DNA of 64,000 nt from Microbacterium dauci (GCF_030065535.1 NZ_JASJND010000004.1:248001-312000); one strand, 5' to 3'. Counted from the stretch's first letter, positions 18,115 to 31,737 are shown. The notes: generated from the sequence alone by a model not told the origin. Made by a program: numbers and translations.

Positions 18115-18672
18115 TCAGACGGTCGCGATGTCGATCGACGAGATCACGACGGGCTCGACCGGGCGGTCCTGTGCACCCGTGGGGACGGCGCTGATCGCGT
18201 CGACGACCGCGCGCGACGCGTCGTCGGCGACCTCACCGAAAATGGTGTGCTTGCCGTTGAGCCACGGGGTCGGGTCGGTCGTGATGAAGAACTGCGAACC
18301 GTTGGTGCCCTCGGCCTTGCCGGTGATGGCGTTGCGGCGCAGGCCGGCGTTCGCCATGGCGAGCAGGTACGGCGTCGAGAAGGTCAGCTCGGGGCTGATC
18401 TCGTCGTCGAAGTTGTATCCAGGCCCACCGATGCCCTGCCCGAGCGGGTCGCCGCCCTGGATCATGAAGCCGGGGATGATGCGGTGGAAAATGACGTCGG
18501 TGTAGAGGGGACCGGTCCCGGGCTGGCCCGTGGCCGGGTCGGTCCAGGACTGCGAGCCGTCGGCCAGGCCGACGAAGTTCTTGACGGTGCGCGGCGCCTG
18601 GTCGCCGAACAGGTTGACGACGATGTCGCCGTGGTTGGTGTGCAGGGTCGCGACAGCGGAGTGAATCGGCAT
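18115..18672 (-). CDS. ppiA: Peptidyl-prolyl cis-trans isomerase, cyclophilin type
   Basis: A cytoplasmic protein-folding enzyme of 185 residues. Cyclophilin motifs are clear: TVKNFVGLADG, VIFHRIIPGFMIQGGDPLG (catalytic Arg in FHRI), GTNGSQFFITT, and WLNGKHTIFGEV with the Trp that marks cyclosporin-binding types. An in-frame ATG three codons upstream (18681) is a possible alternative start with GAGAGA before it. It is followed by the rhomboid gene. Confidence 0.95.
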   Translation of the reverse strand: MPIHSAVATLHTNHGDIVVNLFGDQAPRTVKNFVGLADGSQSWTDPATGQPGTGPLYTDVIFHRIIPGFMIQGGDPLGQGIGGPGYNFDDEISPELTFSTPYLLAMANAGLRRNAITGKAEGTNGSQFFITTDPTPWLNGKHTIFGEVADDASRAVVDAISAVPTGAQDRPVEPVVISSIDIATV

Positions 18673-18772
18673 ACTGATCATTCTCTCACTTGCAACCCCC
18701 TTGGCCGTCGGGATGCGTCTGGCAGTATGGGGGAACGATCGTCCCCGGATGCCCCGGAGAGGGAGAGACACT

Positions 18773-19345
18773 GTGAGCCTCAACCGCAAGCGCAAGAAGG
18801 AACTCCGCAAGCTGCAGAGCCAGGCAACCAAGCTGTGGGAGACGCAGCAGGTGCTCGTCGGCGAAGCCGGAGACATCGCGCGCGAAGCCGGCCGTCAGCT
18901 CGGCAACTACAACCGCGAGCACGTCGTCCCGACCGTGCAGCACTCCTACGACAAGTACGCCGCCCCCTATGTGGAACAGGGCGTCGAGACCGGTCGCCGC
19001 GTGCTGAACGAGGGCATCGTCCCCGCAGCCGGTGCCGTCGTCGGCACCGCACTGTCGGTGTGGGATCTCGCCAACGAGAAGCGCCACCGCCTCGCGCACG
19101 GCAAGAGCTTCGGCGGGTTCGACGCCGCAGCGTTCAAGAAGCAGGCCTCCAAGGCCGGCAAGAAGGCGGCGAAGCAGTTCACCGTCGCGCCCCCCGCCAA
19201 GAAGGGCATCGGTGCCGGTGGCATCCTCGCCATCATCTTCGGCGTCGCCGCAACCGCAGGTGTCCTCTACGCCGCATGGCAGACGCTCCGCGCCGATGAC
19301 GAGCTCTGGGTGGCGGACGACCCGCTGCGCGCGCCGGATGCCTGA
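18773..19345 (+). CDS. Conserved hypothetical protein with C-terminal membrane segment
   Basis: A 190-residue protein with a strongly basic start (SLNRKRKKELRKLQ), a long amphipathic helical stretch to about 130, and a Lys/Ala-rich part (FKKQASKAGKKAAKQF). One membrane helix follows (GGILAIIFGVAATAGVLYAAW, about 145-167), then an acidic tail (ADDELWVADD). The GTG at 18773 follows GGGAGAG. A CAGTAT -10-like hexamer is at 18723-18728. No family is recognised. The basic head and coiled middle suggest a surface- or nucleic-acid-associated membrane protein, unproven. Confidence 0.7.
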   Translation: MSLNRKRKKELRKLQSQATKLWETQQVLVGEAGDIAREAGRQLGNYNREHVVPTVQHSYDKYAAPYVEQGVETGRRVLNEGIVPAAGAVVGTALSVWDLANEKRHRLAHGKSFGGFDAAAFKKQASKAGKKAAKQFTVAPPAKKGIGAGGILAIIFGVAATAGVLYAAWQTLRADDELWVADDPLRAPDA

Positions 19346-19835
19346 ATCAGCATCTTCACCGTCGGAGCGCGTCGCGGAAGCGGCGCGCTCCCGGTCTTTG
19401 TCCATCGAGGTGCGGGATCGTCCGGCCGCGAAGAGCCTCGACGAGGCGGCATCCCTTCTCGGACTCGAGCCGTCGGACATCGTGAAGACGCTCGTGGTCA
19501 AGCGCAGCGACGACACGTACCTGTTCGCGCTGATCCCGGGGGATCGTTCGATCTCGTGGCCGAAGCTGCGCAGTGTCGTCGGCGTGAACAAGCTGCGGCT
19601 GCCCGAACCCGAGCTCGCCCTCGCCGCCACCGGCTACGAGCGCGGCACCATCACGCCGATCGGGAGCACCACCGATTGGCCGGTCTTCGCTGACGAGCGC
19701 ATCGTCGGGAAGCGGATCGCGATGGGTGCCGGCGCGCACGGGTACAGCCTCTTCGTCGAGGCGGACGACCTGATCGACGCCTACGGCGCGACGGTCGCCG
19801 ATATCTCCGAGGAGCTGGCTGCGATCAGCCGCTGA
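19338..19835 (+). CDS. YbaK/EbsC-family aminoacyl-tRNA deacylase
   Basis: A 165-residue trans-editing domain related to YbaK and ProX, which hydrolyse misacylated tRNA such as Cys-tRNA(Pro). The core has KTLVVKRSDDTYLFALIPGDRS, NKLRLP and GTITPIG, followed by VGKRIAMGAGAHGYSLFVE. These match the family, including the conserved lysine. The ATG at 19338 overlaps the preceding gene by eight bases. The 3' end overlaps the convergent Nudix gene by 11 bases. Confidence 0.88.
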   Translation: MPESASSPSERVAEAARSRSLSIEVRDRPAAKSLDEAASLLGLEPSDIVKTLVVKRSDDTYLFALIPGDRSISWPKLRSVVGVNKLRLPEPELALAATGYERGTITPIGSTTDWPVFADERIVGKRIAMGAGAHGYSLFVEADDLIDAYGATVADISEELAAISR

Positions 19836-20244
19836 GTCCGGCCATCGTGAACGCGGCGTCGACGAGTGCGACGCGGGGGAGCTGTGCGACGTCGGCGAGT
19901 GAGAACCACGCCGCCTCGTCGGTCGTTCCATCGAGTTCGTTGCGGAGTGCTCCGCCGACGACGTGGGCGCGGTAGACGATCCGCAGTGCCTGGAGCGGGC
20001 CGGTGCCGTGAAGCCGGTCGCGCGCTGCGATCACGTGCGAGTCGACACCGATGACGCCGTCGAGTTCCACGTGAAACCCGGTCTCTTCGAAGACCTCGCG
20101 CACCGCGGCATCCGCCGGGTGTTCGCCGGGCTCGAGACCGCCGCCGGGCAGCGTCCACGATGGGCGACGGGCGTCGTTCCAGTGGGCGAGCAGCACACGG
20201 TCGCCGTCGTTGATGACAGCGTAGGCCGCGACCCTCATGTCCAT
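19825..20244 (-). CDS. Nudix hydrolase
   Basis: A 139-residue Nudix enzyme cleaving nucleoside-diphosphate-linked compounds. The Nudix box is GGGLEPGEHPADAAVREVFEETGF, with REVFEETG carrying the catalytic glutamates. The start MDMRVAAYAVI at 20244 is supported by TAGGGT on minus at 20256-20251, seven bases before, the leaderless spacing seen elsewhere here. Its substrate is not predictable. Confidence 0.88.
   Translation of the reverse strand: MDMRVAAYAVINDGDRVLLAHWNDARRPSWTLPGGGLEPGEHPADAAVREVFEETGFHVELDGVIGVDSHVIAARDRLHGTGPLQALRIVYRAHVVGGALRNELDGTTDEAAWFSLADVAQLPRVALVDAAFTMAGLSG
20064..20077. promoter_or_regulatory. Single-mismatch parS-like sequence inside the Nudix gene
   Basis: GTTCCACGTGAAAC differs from the parS core GTTTCACGTGAAAC at one base. 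It lies in coding sequence about 14 kb from the true parS cluster and may be chance or a weak ParB site. Confidence 0.3.
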
Positions 20245-20288
20245 CCCGTCACCCTATCGGGAGCGCCCGCGGTGGCCCGGGGAAAGCA

Positions 20289-20315
20289 GAATGCCGGCCA
20301 CGAGGACCGGCATTC
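20289..20315 (-). terminator. Terminator after tRNA-Ala
   Basis: A perfect 9-bp inverted repeat, GAATGCCGG and CCGGCATTC, with a 9-base loop lies ten bases past the tRNA-Ala 3' end on the minus strand. It is followed by a short CTTTCC pyrimidine run. Confidence 0.75.
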
Positions 20316-20324
20316 GGGAGATTG

Positions 20325-20397
20325 TGGAGCCTAGGAGATTCGAACTCCTGACATCCTGCTTGCAAAGCAGGCGCTCTACCAACTGAGCTAAGGCCCC
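20325..20397 (-). tRNA. tRNA-Ala (anticodon TGC)
   Basis: On minus the sequence starts GGGGCCTTAGCTCAGTTGG and ends AGGCTCCA. The acceptor pairs, the anticodon stem CTGCT/AGCAG encloses TTGCA-type loop giving TGC, and the T-arm is AGGAGTTCGAATCTCCT. CCA is not encoded. It follows tRNA-Ile by 11 bases and is likely cotranscribed with it. Confidence 0.97.
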
Positions 20398-20408
20398 GTG
20401 GGGGTGAG

Positions 20409-20482
20409 TGGGGCTACCAGGACTTGAACCTGGGACCTCTTCATTATCAGTGAAGCGCTCTAACCGCCTGAGCTATAGCCCC
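20409..20482 (-). tRNA. tRNA-Ile (anticodon GAT)
   Basis: On minus it begins GGGGCTATAGCTCAGGCGG. The anticodon arm CTTCA-CTGATAA-TGAAG gives GAT, the T-arm is CCAGGTTCAAGTCCTGG and the 3' end is TAGCCCCA without encoded CCA. A TAAAGT hexamer on minus at 20521-20516 is a plausible -10 for the Ile-Ala pair. This tRNA pair near gyrA is a conserved actinobacterial arrangement. Confidence 0.97.
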
Positions 20483-20597
20483 GTCGTTGTCAGGCTTACG
20501 CCTGCAACCTCCAAGACTTTACCCGAAGACGTCGCCGTTTGACGAATCCGGATGCCACACGACCCTCGGCATCCCTCCGATCTGGTTCACTGGCGTC

Positions 20598-21308
20598 ATG
20601 ACCGACGTGCGCCACGACGAACCACACGACGCGAAGATCGGCGCGAAGCTCAACTGGCTGCGCGCCGGCGTGCTCGGCGCGAACGACGGAATCGTGTCCG
20701 TCGCGGCCGTCGCCGTGGGTGTTGCTGGAGCGACGACCGCTGTCGGACCGATCGCGACCGCGACCACAGCAGCCCTCGTCGGCGGTGCCATCTCGATGGC
20801 GCTCGGCGAGTACGTCTCGGTCAGCAGCCAGCGCGACACCGAGAAGGCGCTCATCGAGAAGGAACGACGCGAGCTCGAGGAGATGCCGGAGGAGGAACTC
20901 GCCGAACTGACCGCGCTCTACCGGGAGCGTGGGCTGTCCGAAGAGACCGCGCACCGGGTGGCGGTGGAGCTCACCGAACACGACGCCCTCGCCGCGCACC
21001 TCGAGGTGGAGCTCGGCATCGACCCGGACGAGCTCACGAACCCCTGGCACGCTGCGCTCTCGTCGGCGATCGCGTTCACCGCCGGCGCGCTGCTGCCGTT
21101 GCTTGCGATCCTGCTCCCGCCGCCTGAGTGGCGGGTCCCGACCACGTTCGTCGCGGTGCTGCTCGCCCTCGTGATCACGGGCACGTTGTCGGCGCGGCTC
21201 GGCGATGCGGGCAAGCGTCGGGCGGCCGCTCGACTCGTGATCGGCGGCGCACTCGCGCTCGCAGCGACCTGGGCGATCGGCGCCCTGCTGGGGACGACGG
21301 TCCTGTGA
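20598..21308 (+). CDS. VIT1/CCC1-family iron or manganese transporter
   Basis: A 236-residue membrane protein with five helices. N-terminal LRAGVLGANDGIVSVAAVAVGVAGA and SMALGEYVSVSSQRDTEKA are the signature of the VIT1/CCC1 family. Between helices 2 and 3 lies a charged hydrophilic domain rich in Glu (KERRELEEMPEEELAELTALY) that binds metal in plant VIT1. It probably moves Fe2+ or Mn2+ out of the cytoplasm. The ATG at 20598 was chosen because homology starts there; the upstream frame extends towards the tRNA. It stands alone between two minus-strand units. Confidence 0.88.
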   Translation: MTDVRHDEPHDAKIGAKLNWLRAGVLGANDGIVSVAAVAVGVAGATTAVGPIATATTAALVGGAISMALGEYVSVSSQRDTEKALIEKERRELEEMPEEELAELTALYRERGLSEETAHRVAVELTEHDALAAHLEVELGIDPDELTNPWHAALSSAIAFTAGALLPLLAILLPPPEWRVPTTFVAVLLALVITGTLSARLGDAGKRRAAARLVIGGALALAATWAIGALLGTTVL

Positions 21309-21326
21309 CCGCCGCCCCTGCGGGGA

Positions 21327-21727
21327 TCAGTTCGAGGTGAAACCGACGAGCAGGCCGCCCGTGACCTTCACCATGAGGTTGTAGATACCGGCGACGACCG
21401 CGCCGAGCACCGTGATGACGATGAGGTTGAGGATCGCGACCACCGCGGCGAACGCCATGACCTGCGGCAGGTTCAGGAACGCCGCGAGCTGGAACTCACC
21501 ACCGGTCACGGCGCCCAGGAGCTCGTCGACCTGACCGATCAGATTCGTCGACTGCAGCACCAGGAAGACCAGGAACGTCGCGACGATCGTCACGATCGCG
21601 AAGGCCACTGCGGTCAGGAACGACAGCTTCACGGCCGACCAGAAGTCGACGTAGACCAACCGCAGGCGGACCTGCTTCGCGCTCGTCTTACTCGATGACT
21701 TCTTGGCCAACTTGTCGGCTACAGAGC

Positions 21728-21731
<4 letters not shown>
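21327..21731 (-). CDS. DUF3566 transmembrane protein
   Basis: A 134-residue protein with a basic Ser/Lys head ([19 protein letters not shown]), two membrane helices ([21 protein letters not shown] and [24 protein letters not shown]) and a short C-terminus. DUF3566 proteins sit directly after gyrA across Actinobacteria. In mycobacteria the related CwsA/DUF3566 members touch cell-wall synthesis, but the role here is unproven. Its ATG overlaps the gyrA stop (ATGA), so it is the last gene of the gyrase unit. Confidence 0.88.
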
Positions 21732-24286
<2,555 letters not shown>

Positions 24287-24368
24287 GTTCTCTCAGTCTT
24301 CGTTCTTCGTCGCGTCGCGCGGTGATCGGATGCCGCCGGCGCAGATGCCGGTGCTCAAATGGCGGTGT

Positions 24369-26438
<2,070 letters not shown>

Positions 26439-26534
26439 TCAAGCTTCCCGACAGTCTACCCGCAATCGGTCGCCATCCGCCGCTGAACGGCCCTGTGGCG
26501 CGCGGAAATGGAAACGGGGGATCGTGGACGTGGG

Positions 26535-27020
26535 TCAGCCGTAGGTATCGCGAGGGCCACGGCCTGGAACGGCTCTGGGGCCCCATTTCCAAGAGGGGAC
26601 GTCCGGGCCGACGAAACGGATGGACTCGACACCCGCCTCGGGGAAGCGTCGGATGAGCTCGGTGACGATGGTCGCGCGCATCAGATGAAGGTTCTTCGCC
26701 CAGGCCGTCGAGTCGCACTGGACCGTGAGGACACCATCGCTCAACGCGACCGGATCTGCATGCCGGGCGGTCTCCTCCCCGGCCACTTCGGCCCACTGGA
26801 GGACGAGGTCCTCCCGCGCGAGCTGCGGGTTCCATCCCGCCTGCCGAGTGAGATCGGTGAGAAGATCACCGAGCCCCTTCGGATCGCGTCCGGGCGCGAA
26901 CGGCAGGTTGTCCTCGTCGGTCTCACGGCGTCGACGCCGACGCTTCTTCGCGGCCGACGGCTCGAGGCCGCGCAGACGCAGATAGGTGGCGGTCGTCTCG
27001 GCGATCTCGTCGTCAGCCAT
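26535..27020 (-). CDS. dciA: DciA-like protein (DUF721)
   Basis: A 161-residue DUF721 protein. DciA is the ancestral loader or operator of replicative helicase DnaB in bacteria lacking DnaC/DnaI. The N-terminus is basic (AAKKRRRRRRET). The domain core is LGDLLTDLTRQAGWNPQLARE, VAGEETARHADPVALSDGVLTVQCDSTAWAKNL and LNLIRRF-like VTELIRRFPEAGVESIRFVG. The ATG at 27020 overlaps the recF stop by eight bases, as expected for this conserved position. Confidence 0.92.
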   Translation of the reverse strand: MADDEIAETTATYLRLRGLEPSAAKKRRRRRRETDEDNLPFAPGRDPKGLGDLLTDLTRQAGWNPQLAREDLVLQWAEVAGEETARHADPVALSDGVLTVQCDSTAWAKNLHLMRATIVTELIRRFPEAGVESIRFVGPDVPSWKWGPRAVPGRGPRDTYG

Positions 27021-28212
27021 CGTCGGGCTCCCGGTCCGGCGCGGCCGCATGTTCGTCCGCTTCGGTGAGGATCGTCCCCGCCTCGACCCGGACGGTCCGG
27101 GCACGCAACGGCGCCGGCACGTCGCCCTCGACGGCGGCTGTCACGATCACCTGCTCGAAGTCCGCGACGACATCGGCGAGACGGGTGCGACGATCGGCGT
27201 CCAACTCGGCGAACACGTCGTCCAGGATGACGATCGGGTCGCCGAGTCGCAGCTGGTCGCGTAGCAGCTGCGCCGATGACAACCGCAACGACAGTGCGAC
27301 CGACCACCCCTCGCCGTGCGAGGCGTAGCCCTTCACCGGCAAGCCGCGCAGTCGCAGGAGGAGGTCGTCGCGGTGCGGACCGACGAGCGTCACGCCGCGC
27401 TCCAGTTCCTGCGTGCGCTTGGCGCCGAGGGCGGCGCGGAATGCCGCGGCGGTGGCATCCGTCCCCTCGAACACCGCGCCGGCAGTGGCGTCACCGTCGT
27501 CTTCGGGGTCGGCACCCGCGATCGTCGAGACCCACTCGAGCTGCGGATCGTGATCCGCGCCGGCGATCGCCTCATACGCGGTCCGGAGGGGCCCGGCGAG
27601 ATCCTCGGCCAGGCGCACCCGCGCGAGGATGATCTCCGTCCCGAGCGCGACGAGCTTTTCGTCCCAGACATCGAGCGTCGTGAGCTGCTCCGCCTTGAGC
27701 CCGCGGGCACGGGCCGACTTCAGCAGCGCGGTGCGCTGCTTGAGCACTCGGTCGTAGTCGGCGAGCACGCCGGCCAGTCGAGGCGCGCGCTGGATCAGCA
27801 GTTGATCCGCGAAGCGGCGACGCGCGGACGGGTCGCCGCGGACGATGTTCAGGTCTTCGGGGGCGAACAACACGACCTGCGCGTAGCGCGGCAGTTCCGA
27901 GGTGCGCACGGGGGCGCCGTTGACGCGGGCCTTGTTCGATCCCGAGCGATTGAGTTGCGCCTCGAGCTGGATGCGACGCTCGCCGTACCCGAGCCGGGCG
28001 CGGACGAAGGCGGCATCCGCACCGAATCGGACCATCGGCGCATCCTGCGACACCCGGTGCGAACCGAGCGTCGCGAAATAGCCGATCGCCTCGGCGAGAT
28101 TCGTCTTGCCCTGGCCGTTCTTGCCCACGAAGACGTTCGGTCCCGGGTGGAGCGCGACGTCGGCGGCCGCATAGTTGCGGAAGTCGACGAGACTCAGGTG
28201 CTCCACGATCAC
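27013..28212 (-). CDS. recF: DNA replication and repair protein RecF
   Basis: An SMC-like ATPase of 399 residues that helps load RecA at gaps. The Walker A motif is GKNGQGKTNLAEAIGY (about 31-46), the ABC-type signature lies in LSLRLSSAQLLRDQ, and Walker B is DPIVILDDVFAELD. It starts with GTG (VIVEHLSLVDFRNY). It is directly downstream of dnaN with no gnd gene between, unlike Mycobacterium and Streptomyces. Confidence 0.96.
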   Translation of the reverse strand: MIVEHLSLVDFRNYAAADVALHPGPNVFVGKNGQGKTNLAEAIGYFATLGSHRVSQDAPMVRFGADAAFVRARLGYGERRIQLEAQLNRSGSNKARVNGAPVRTSELPRYAQVVLFAPEDLNIVRGDPSARRRFADQLLIQRAPRLAGVLADYDRVLKQRTALLKSARARGLKAEQLTTLDVWDEKLVALGTEIILARVRLAEDLAGPLRTAYEAIAGADHDPQLEWVSTIAGADPEDDGDATAGAVFEGTDATAAAFRAALGAKRTQELERGVTLVGPHRDDLLLRLRGLPVKGYASHGEGWSVALSLRLSSAQLLRDQLRLGDPIVILDDVFAELDADRRTRLADVVADFEQVIVTAAVEGDVPAPLRARTVRVEAGTILTEADEHAAAPDREPDDG

Positions 28213-28254
28213 CAGATCACCCTCCTTCGGGGGTCCGACACCCGAAGCGCGGGG

Positions 28255-29397
28255 TCAGCGCAGGAGCAGATTGGGCTGCAGCAGGTACTTGAAGCTCTCG
28301 GGCGTGCCCGAGGTTTGCGGCGTGATGAGCACCGGGCTGAGCTTGTTGGCGTTCTCGCTCGAGGTGAACGTGATCCGCGTGAACTCGCTCTTCACGGCGC
28401 CGAGCGCTTCGAGCAAGTACTGCGGGTTGAGGCCCAGCGTGACCTCCTCGCCGGCGAGCGTCGCGTCGACGGACTCGGTCGCGCGCGCCTGCTCGGTGCC
28501 CGAGGCATCCATCGACACCCCGTCCTCCGAGAACGTGAACCGCAGCGGCGCCGACCGGTCGAGCACCAGCGACACACGGCGGACCGCTTCGGCGAGCTCG
28601 GCGGTGTTCACGACCGCGTAGTGCTCGGTCTGCGCGGGGAACAGGCGGCGGACCGGCGGGAAGTTGCCCTTGATGAGCAGCGACGTGACGGTCTTGTTGC
28701 CCGCGGTGAACGCGATGATCTCTCGGTCACCCGAACCCGAGAACGACACCTGGATGTCACCGGCGTTCGAGAACGTCTTGCCGACCTCGGTCAGCGTGCG
28801 TGCGGGAACGAGCGCGGTGGTCGACTCTTCGCGGGCGACGGCGCCGCTGTCGAAGACGATCTCGCGCAGTGCGACGCGGTAGCGGTCGGTCGCCACGAGG
28901 CTGAGCTCGTTGCCGGTGACCTCGAGCTGCACGCCCGTGAGCACGGGGGTCACGTCGTCGCGTGACGCGGCGAAGGCGACCTGCGCGATGGCGGTCGAGA
29001 AGTCCTCACCCTTGACGAGGCCGGACTCGCCCGAGACCTCGGGGATCGCGGGGTACTCGGCGACCGGCATGGATGCCAACGTGAACTTGGCGGATCCGCA
29101 CGTGAGGAGGATCTCGCCGTCGGCATCCTGCTCGATCTGGATCGGTGCGTTCGGCAGACGGCTTGCGATCTCGGAGAGGAGTCGGCCGTGGACGAGGATC
29201 GTGCCCGGCGCATCGACGGTCGCTTCGATGAGCGTGCGAGCGGATGCTTCGTAGTCGAATGCCGCGAGTGAGAGTCCTGCGTCGGAGGCCTCGATGAGGA
29301 CACCTGCGAGGATCGGCTGCGGATTGCGCTGCGGGAGCAGCTTGACCACGAAGGACACGGCTTCGCTGAAGACGTCGCGGTTGACGTGGAACTTCAC
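28255..29397 (-). CDS. dnaN: DNA polymerase III beta sliding clamp
   Basis: The 380-residue processivity clamp, with three repeated clamp domains. It starts VKFHVNRDVFSEAVSFVVKLLPQRNPQPIL and ends ESFKYLLQPNLLLR. The GTG at 29397 has GGGAGC seven bases upstream and gives the family length; the frame extends upstream without homology. Clamp clients in this window include NucS, which carries a candidate clamp-binding tail. Confidence 0.97.
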   Translation of the reverse strand: MKFHVNRDVFSEAVSFVVKLLPQRNPQPILAGVLIEASDAGLSLAAFDYEASARTLIEATVDAPGTILVHGRLLSEIASRLPNAPIQIEQDADGEILLTCGSAKFTLASMPVAEYPAIPEVSGESGLVKGEDFSTAIAQVAFAASRDDVTPVLTGVQLEVTGNELSLVATDRYRVALREIVFDSGAVAREESTTALVPARTLTEVGKTFSNAGDIQVSFSGSGDREIIAFTAGNKTVTSLLIKGNFPPVRRLFPAQTEHYAVVNTAELAEAVRRVSLVLDRSAPLRFTFSEDGVSMDASGTEQARATESVDATLAGEEVTLGLNPQYLLEALGAVKSEFTRITFTSSENANKLSPVLITPQTSGTPESFKYLLQPNLLLR

Positions 29398-29862
29398 TGA
29401 TGCTCCCTTGACTGCGGATGGGCCTTCCCATGCTAGTGCCCAGAGTTCGCTGGTCCGGAAGCCTGTCATTCGATCGAGTGCCGCGGGTGCCGGCATCCGT
29501 CGCCCACCGCTTCAGGTGATCGGACGGGGTTTCATGAAGAAGAGATCTGTCATGGTGTTAACGGTTGTGGAAACTGTGGATAACTCGGCGGATCCCGCTC
29601 GTGGAGCCGAAACCACACGCGTGTAACTTGTGCATGGGCTGCGGAGAGCGCGTGAACAGTGGGTTTTGCGGCGACCACGCGTTCGGACGCTCATCCACAG
29701 GTTGTCGCCGGTCGTCCACATTCGAGCCGAATCACCGCACAGTTATCCACAGGCTTTCCACACTGTGGGAAACGCGAATGATGAGGGCGGCGCGGGGTTC
29801 ATGTCAAGTCGGGCGGTCAGCCGGCGACGCGTCGCGGTGTCGTGGTGCCGACGTGATCCGCG
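29398..29862. other. oriC: Chromosome origin region (oriC), dnaN-dnaA intergenic
   Basis: The 465-base gap between dnaN and dnaA holds a run of DnaA boxes: TGTGGAAAC (29566), perfect TGTGGATAA (29575-29583), TCATCCACA (29691-29699), TCGTCCACA (29712-29720), perfect TTATCCACA (29743-29751), CTTTCCACA (29754-29762) and TGTGGGAAA (29764-29772). An AT-richer stretch around 29528-29566 (CATGAAGAAGAGATCTGTC...GTGTTAACGG) could serve as the unwinding element. Location and box density match actinobacterial origins. Exact borders are not known. Confidence 0.9.
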
Positions 29863-31287
29863 TCAGCGTGCGGAACGACCGAGTTGCGACGTGATCTCAG
29901 AGACCTGGTTGTAGATCGAGCGACGCTCTTTCATGAGTTCGCTGATCTTCTTGTACGCGTACATGACCGTCGTGTGGTCGCGATTGCCGAAGAGCTGACC
30001 GATCTTCGGGAGGGACAGGCTCGTCCGTTCGCGACAGAGATACATGGCGATCTGTCGTGCGGTTGCGACCGACTGCGAACGGCTCGAGCCGTAGAGGTCG
30101 TCGACCGTCAGACGGAAGTACTGCGCCGTGGCCGAGATGATGTCGGTCGGCGAGATGACGTTGGCGTCGTCCTGGTCGACGATGTCGCGGAGCACGGTCT
30201 GTGCGAGCGAGATGTCGAGGTTCGAGCGGTTCAGGCTCGCGAAGGCCGAAACGCGGATGAGCGCGCCTTCGAGTTCACGGATGTTGCTCGAGACCTTCGT
30301 CGCGATGTACTCGAGCACCTCGTCGGGCACCTGGAGCCGCTCGGACTGCGCCTTCTTGCGGAGGATCGCGATACGCGTCTCGAGGTCGGGGGCCTGCACA
30401 TCGGTGATGAGGCCCCACTCGAAGCGGCTGCGCATGCGGTCTTCGAACCCGGTGAGATGCCGCGGGGGCACGTCGCTCGTGATCACGACCTGCTTGTCGT
30501 GGTCGTGCAGCTGGTTGAAGGTGTGGAAGAACGCCTCCTGCGTCTCGGCGCGACCCTGCAAGAACTGGATGTCGTCGATGAGGAGGATGTCGACGTCGCG
30601 GTACCGCGCCTGGAAGGCGGACGCGCGGTTGTTGACGATCGAGTTGATGAAGTCGTTCGTGAACTCTTCGCTCGAGACGTACCTCACCTTGATGCCGGCG
30701 TAGAGGTTGATGGCGTAGTCGCCGATCGCGTGCAGGAGGTGGGTCTTGCCGAGGCCGGAGTCGCCGTAGATGAACAGCGGGTTGTAGGCCTTCGCCGGTG
30801 CTTCGGCGACGGCGACCGCAGCAGCGTGCGCGAAGCGGTTGGACTGGCCGATGACGAAGTTGTCGAACGTGTACTTCGGGTTCAGTCGCGTGTCGCTCCG
30901 AGCGGTGGATGCCACCGGCTCGCTGTACTCCTCGCCGGCCGGCCGGGCGGGTGCCAACGAGGTGGGTGCGAGCGCGGACTGGACCGGGACCGGTGCGGTG
31001 AGGTGTGCGTCACCGAGCTCGGGGTTGACGACGACACGGAAGGTGGATGCCGCGGGCTCCGCGTCGACCTGGGCGAGCGCCTCCAGGATCGGACCGCGAA
31101 GGCGCTTGTTCAACTGCGCCGCGGTGAGATCGTTCGGCACATCGAGATAGAGCGTCCCGCCCATCACACCCTGCGCGACGGCGAGGCTGATGAAGCCCTG
31201 CATCTGCGGCGTGACGCGGTCGTCGGTGGCGAGCACATCGAGCACTGCGATCCAGACCGGGACGTCCGGAAGGTGCTGCTCGGACAT
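29863..31287 (-). CDS. dnaA: Chromosomal replication initiator DnaA
   Basis: The 474-residue initiator. Domain I occupies about 1-90 (VWIAVLDVL...), a Pro/Ala linker follows to about 130, then the AAA+ domain starting [22 protein letters not shown]. Walker A is GDSGLGKT at 175-182 and Walker B lies in [12 protein letters not shown]. The C-terminal DNA-binding domain carries the signature of DnaA ([18 protein letters not shown], then [12 protein letters not shown]). The ATG at 31287 was chosen by homology; the upstream frame crosses DnaA boxes. Four boxes directly upstream suggest autoregulation. Confidence 0.98.
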   Translation of the reverse strand: MSEQHLPDVPVWIAVLDVLATDDRVTPQMQGFISLAVAQGVMGGTLYLDVPNDLTAAQLNKRLRGPILEALAQVDAEPAASTFRVVVNPELGDAHLTAPVPVQSALAPTSLAPARPAGEEYSEPVASTARSDTRLNPKYTFDNFVIGQSNRFAHAAAVAVAEAPAKAYNPLFIYGDSGLGKTHLLHAIGDYAINLYAGIKVRYVSSEEFTNDFINSIVNNRASAFQARYRDVDILLIDDIQFLQGRAETQEAFFHTFNQLHDHDKQVVITSDVPPRHLTGFEDRMRSRFEWGLITDVQAPDLETRIAILRKKAQSERLQVPDEVLEYIATKVSSNIRELEGALIRVSAFASLNRSNLDISLAQTVLRDIVDQDDANVISPTDIISATAQYFRLTVDDLYGSSRSQSVATARQIAMYLCRERTSLSLPKIGQLFGNRDHTTVMYAYKKISELMKERRSIYNQVSEITSQLGRSAR

Positions 31288-31589
31288 GACCCTCCAGGGT
31301 GTGGATAAAGATGTGCAAGGCTCTGTGTAAGGCCTGTGGATAACAGACCCGTTCACGCTAGTCACCGGCGACGAGCACCGCAAAACCAACTGTAGGCGGG
31401 CGCCGCGTGTCGTGGCGACTGTGGATAAGCGACCGGTGGATAATGGACGGTCGACCACGCCGGTTTGGGATCTCGGCAATCTCGACGTATCCTAGGTCGG
31501 TTGACTTCTGCCCTCGGGCGAGTCCCCCATGTACCTGTGTCCCCGGTCTAGAGCGTTCGGGTGACCCCGCCGATCCCGGAGTGATCTTC
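31288..31589. promoter_or_regulatory. dnaA-rpmH divergent promoter region with DnaA boxes
   Basis: This 302-base gap carries three perfect TGTGGATAA boxes (31300-31308, 31335-31343, 31420-31428) and one GGTGGATAA (31435-31443), all in the same orientation. For rpmH a promoter TTGGGA (31465-31470), 17-base spacer, TATCCT (31488-31493) is plausible. The boxes cover the dnaA leader, consistent with DnaA autorepression, and may form the second half of a bipartite origin. Confidence 0.8.
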
Positions 31590-31727
31590 ATGAGCAAGCG
31601 CACGTTCCAGCCCAACAACCGCCGTCGTGCCAAGAAGCACGGCTTCCGCGCCCGCATGCGTACGCGTGCCGGCCGCGCGATCCTCTCGGCTCGCCGCGGC
31701 AAGGGCCGCACCGAGCTTTCGGCCTGA
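31590..31727 (+). CDS. rpmH: Ribosomal protein bL34
   Basis: The 45-residue large-subunit protein bL34: [39 protein letters not shown] is the invariant family sequence. It opens the rightward unit rpmH-rnpA-yidD-yidC-khpB-rsmG, the standard order beside dnaA. Confidence 0.98.
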   Translation: MSKRTFQPNNRRRAKKHGFRARMRTRAGRAILSARRGKGRTELSA

Positions 31728-31737
31728 CTTCGTCGCA

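Noticed and set aside
31627-31737. Longer rnpA beginning inside rpmH
   Set aside because: The upstream part overlaps rpmH almost entirely, and family homology starts at LTRGHRITRG, after the GTG at 31738.
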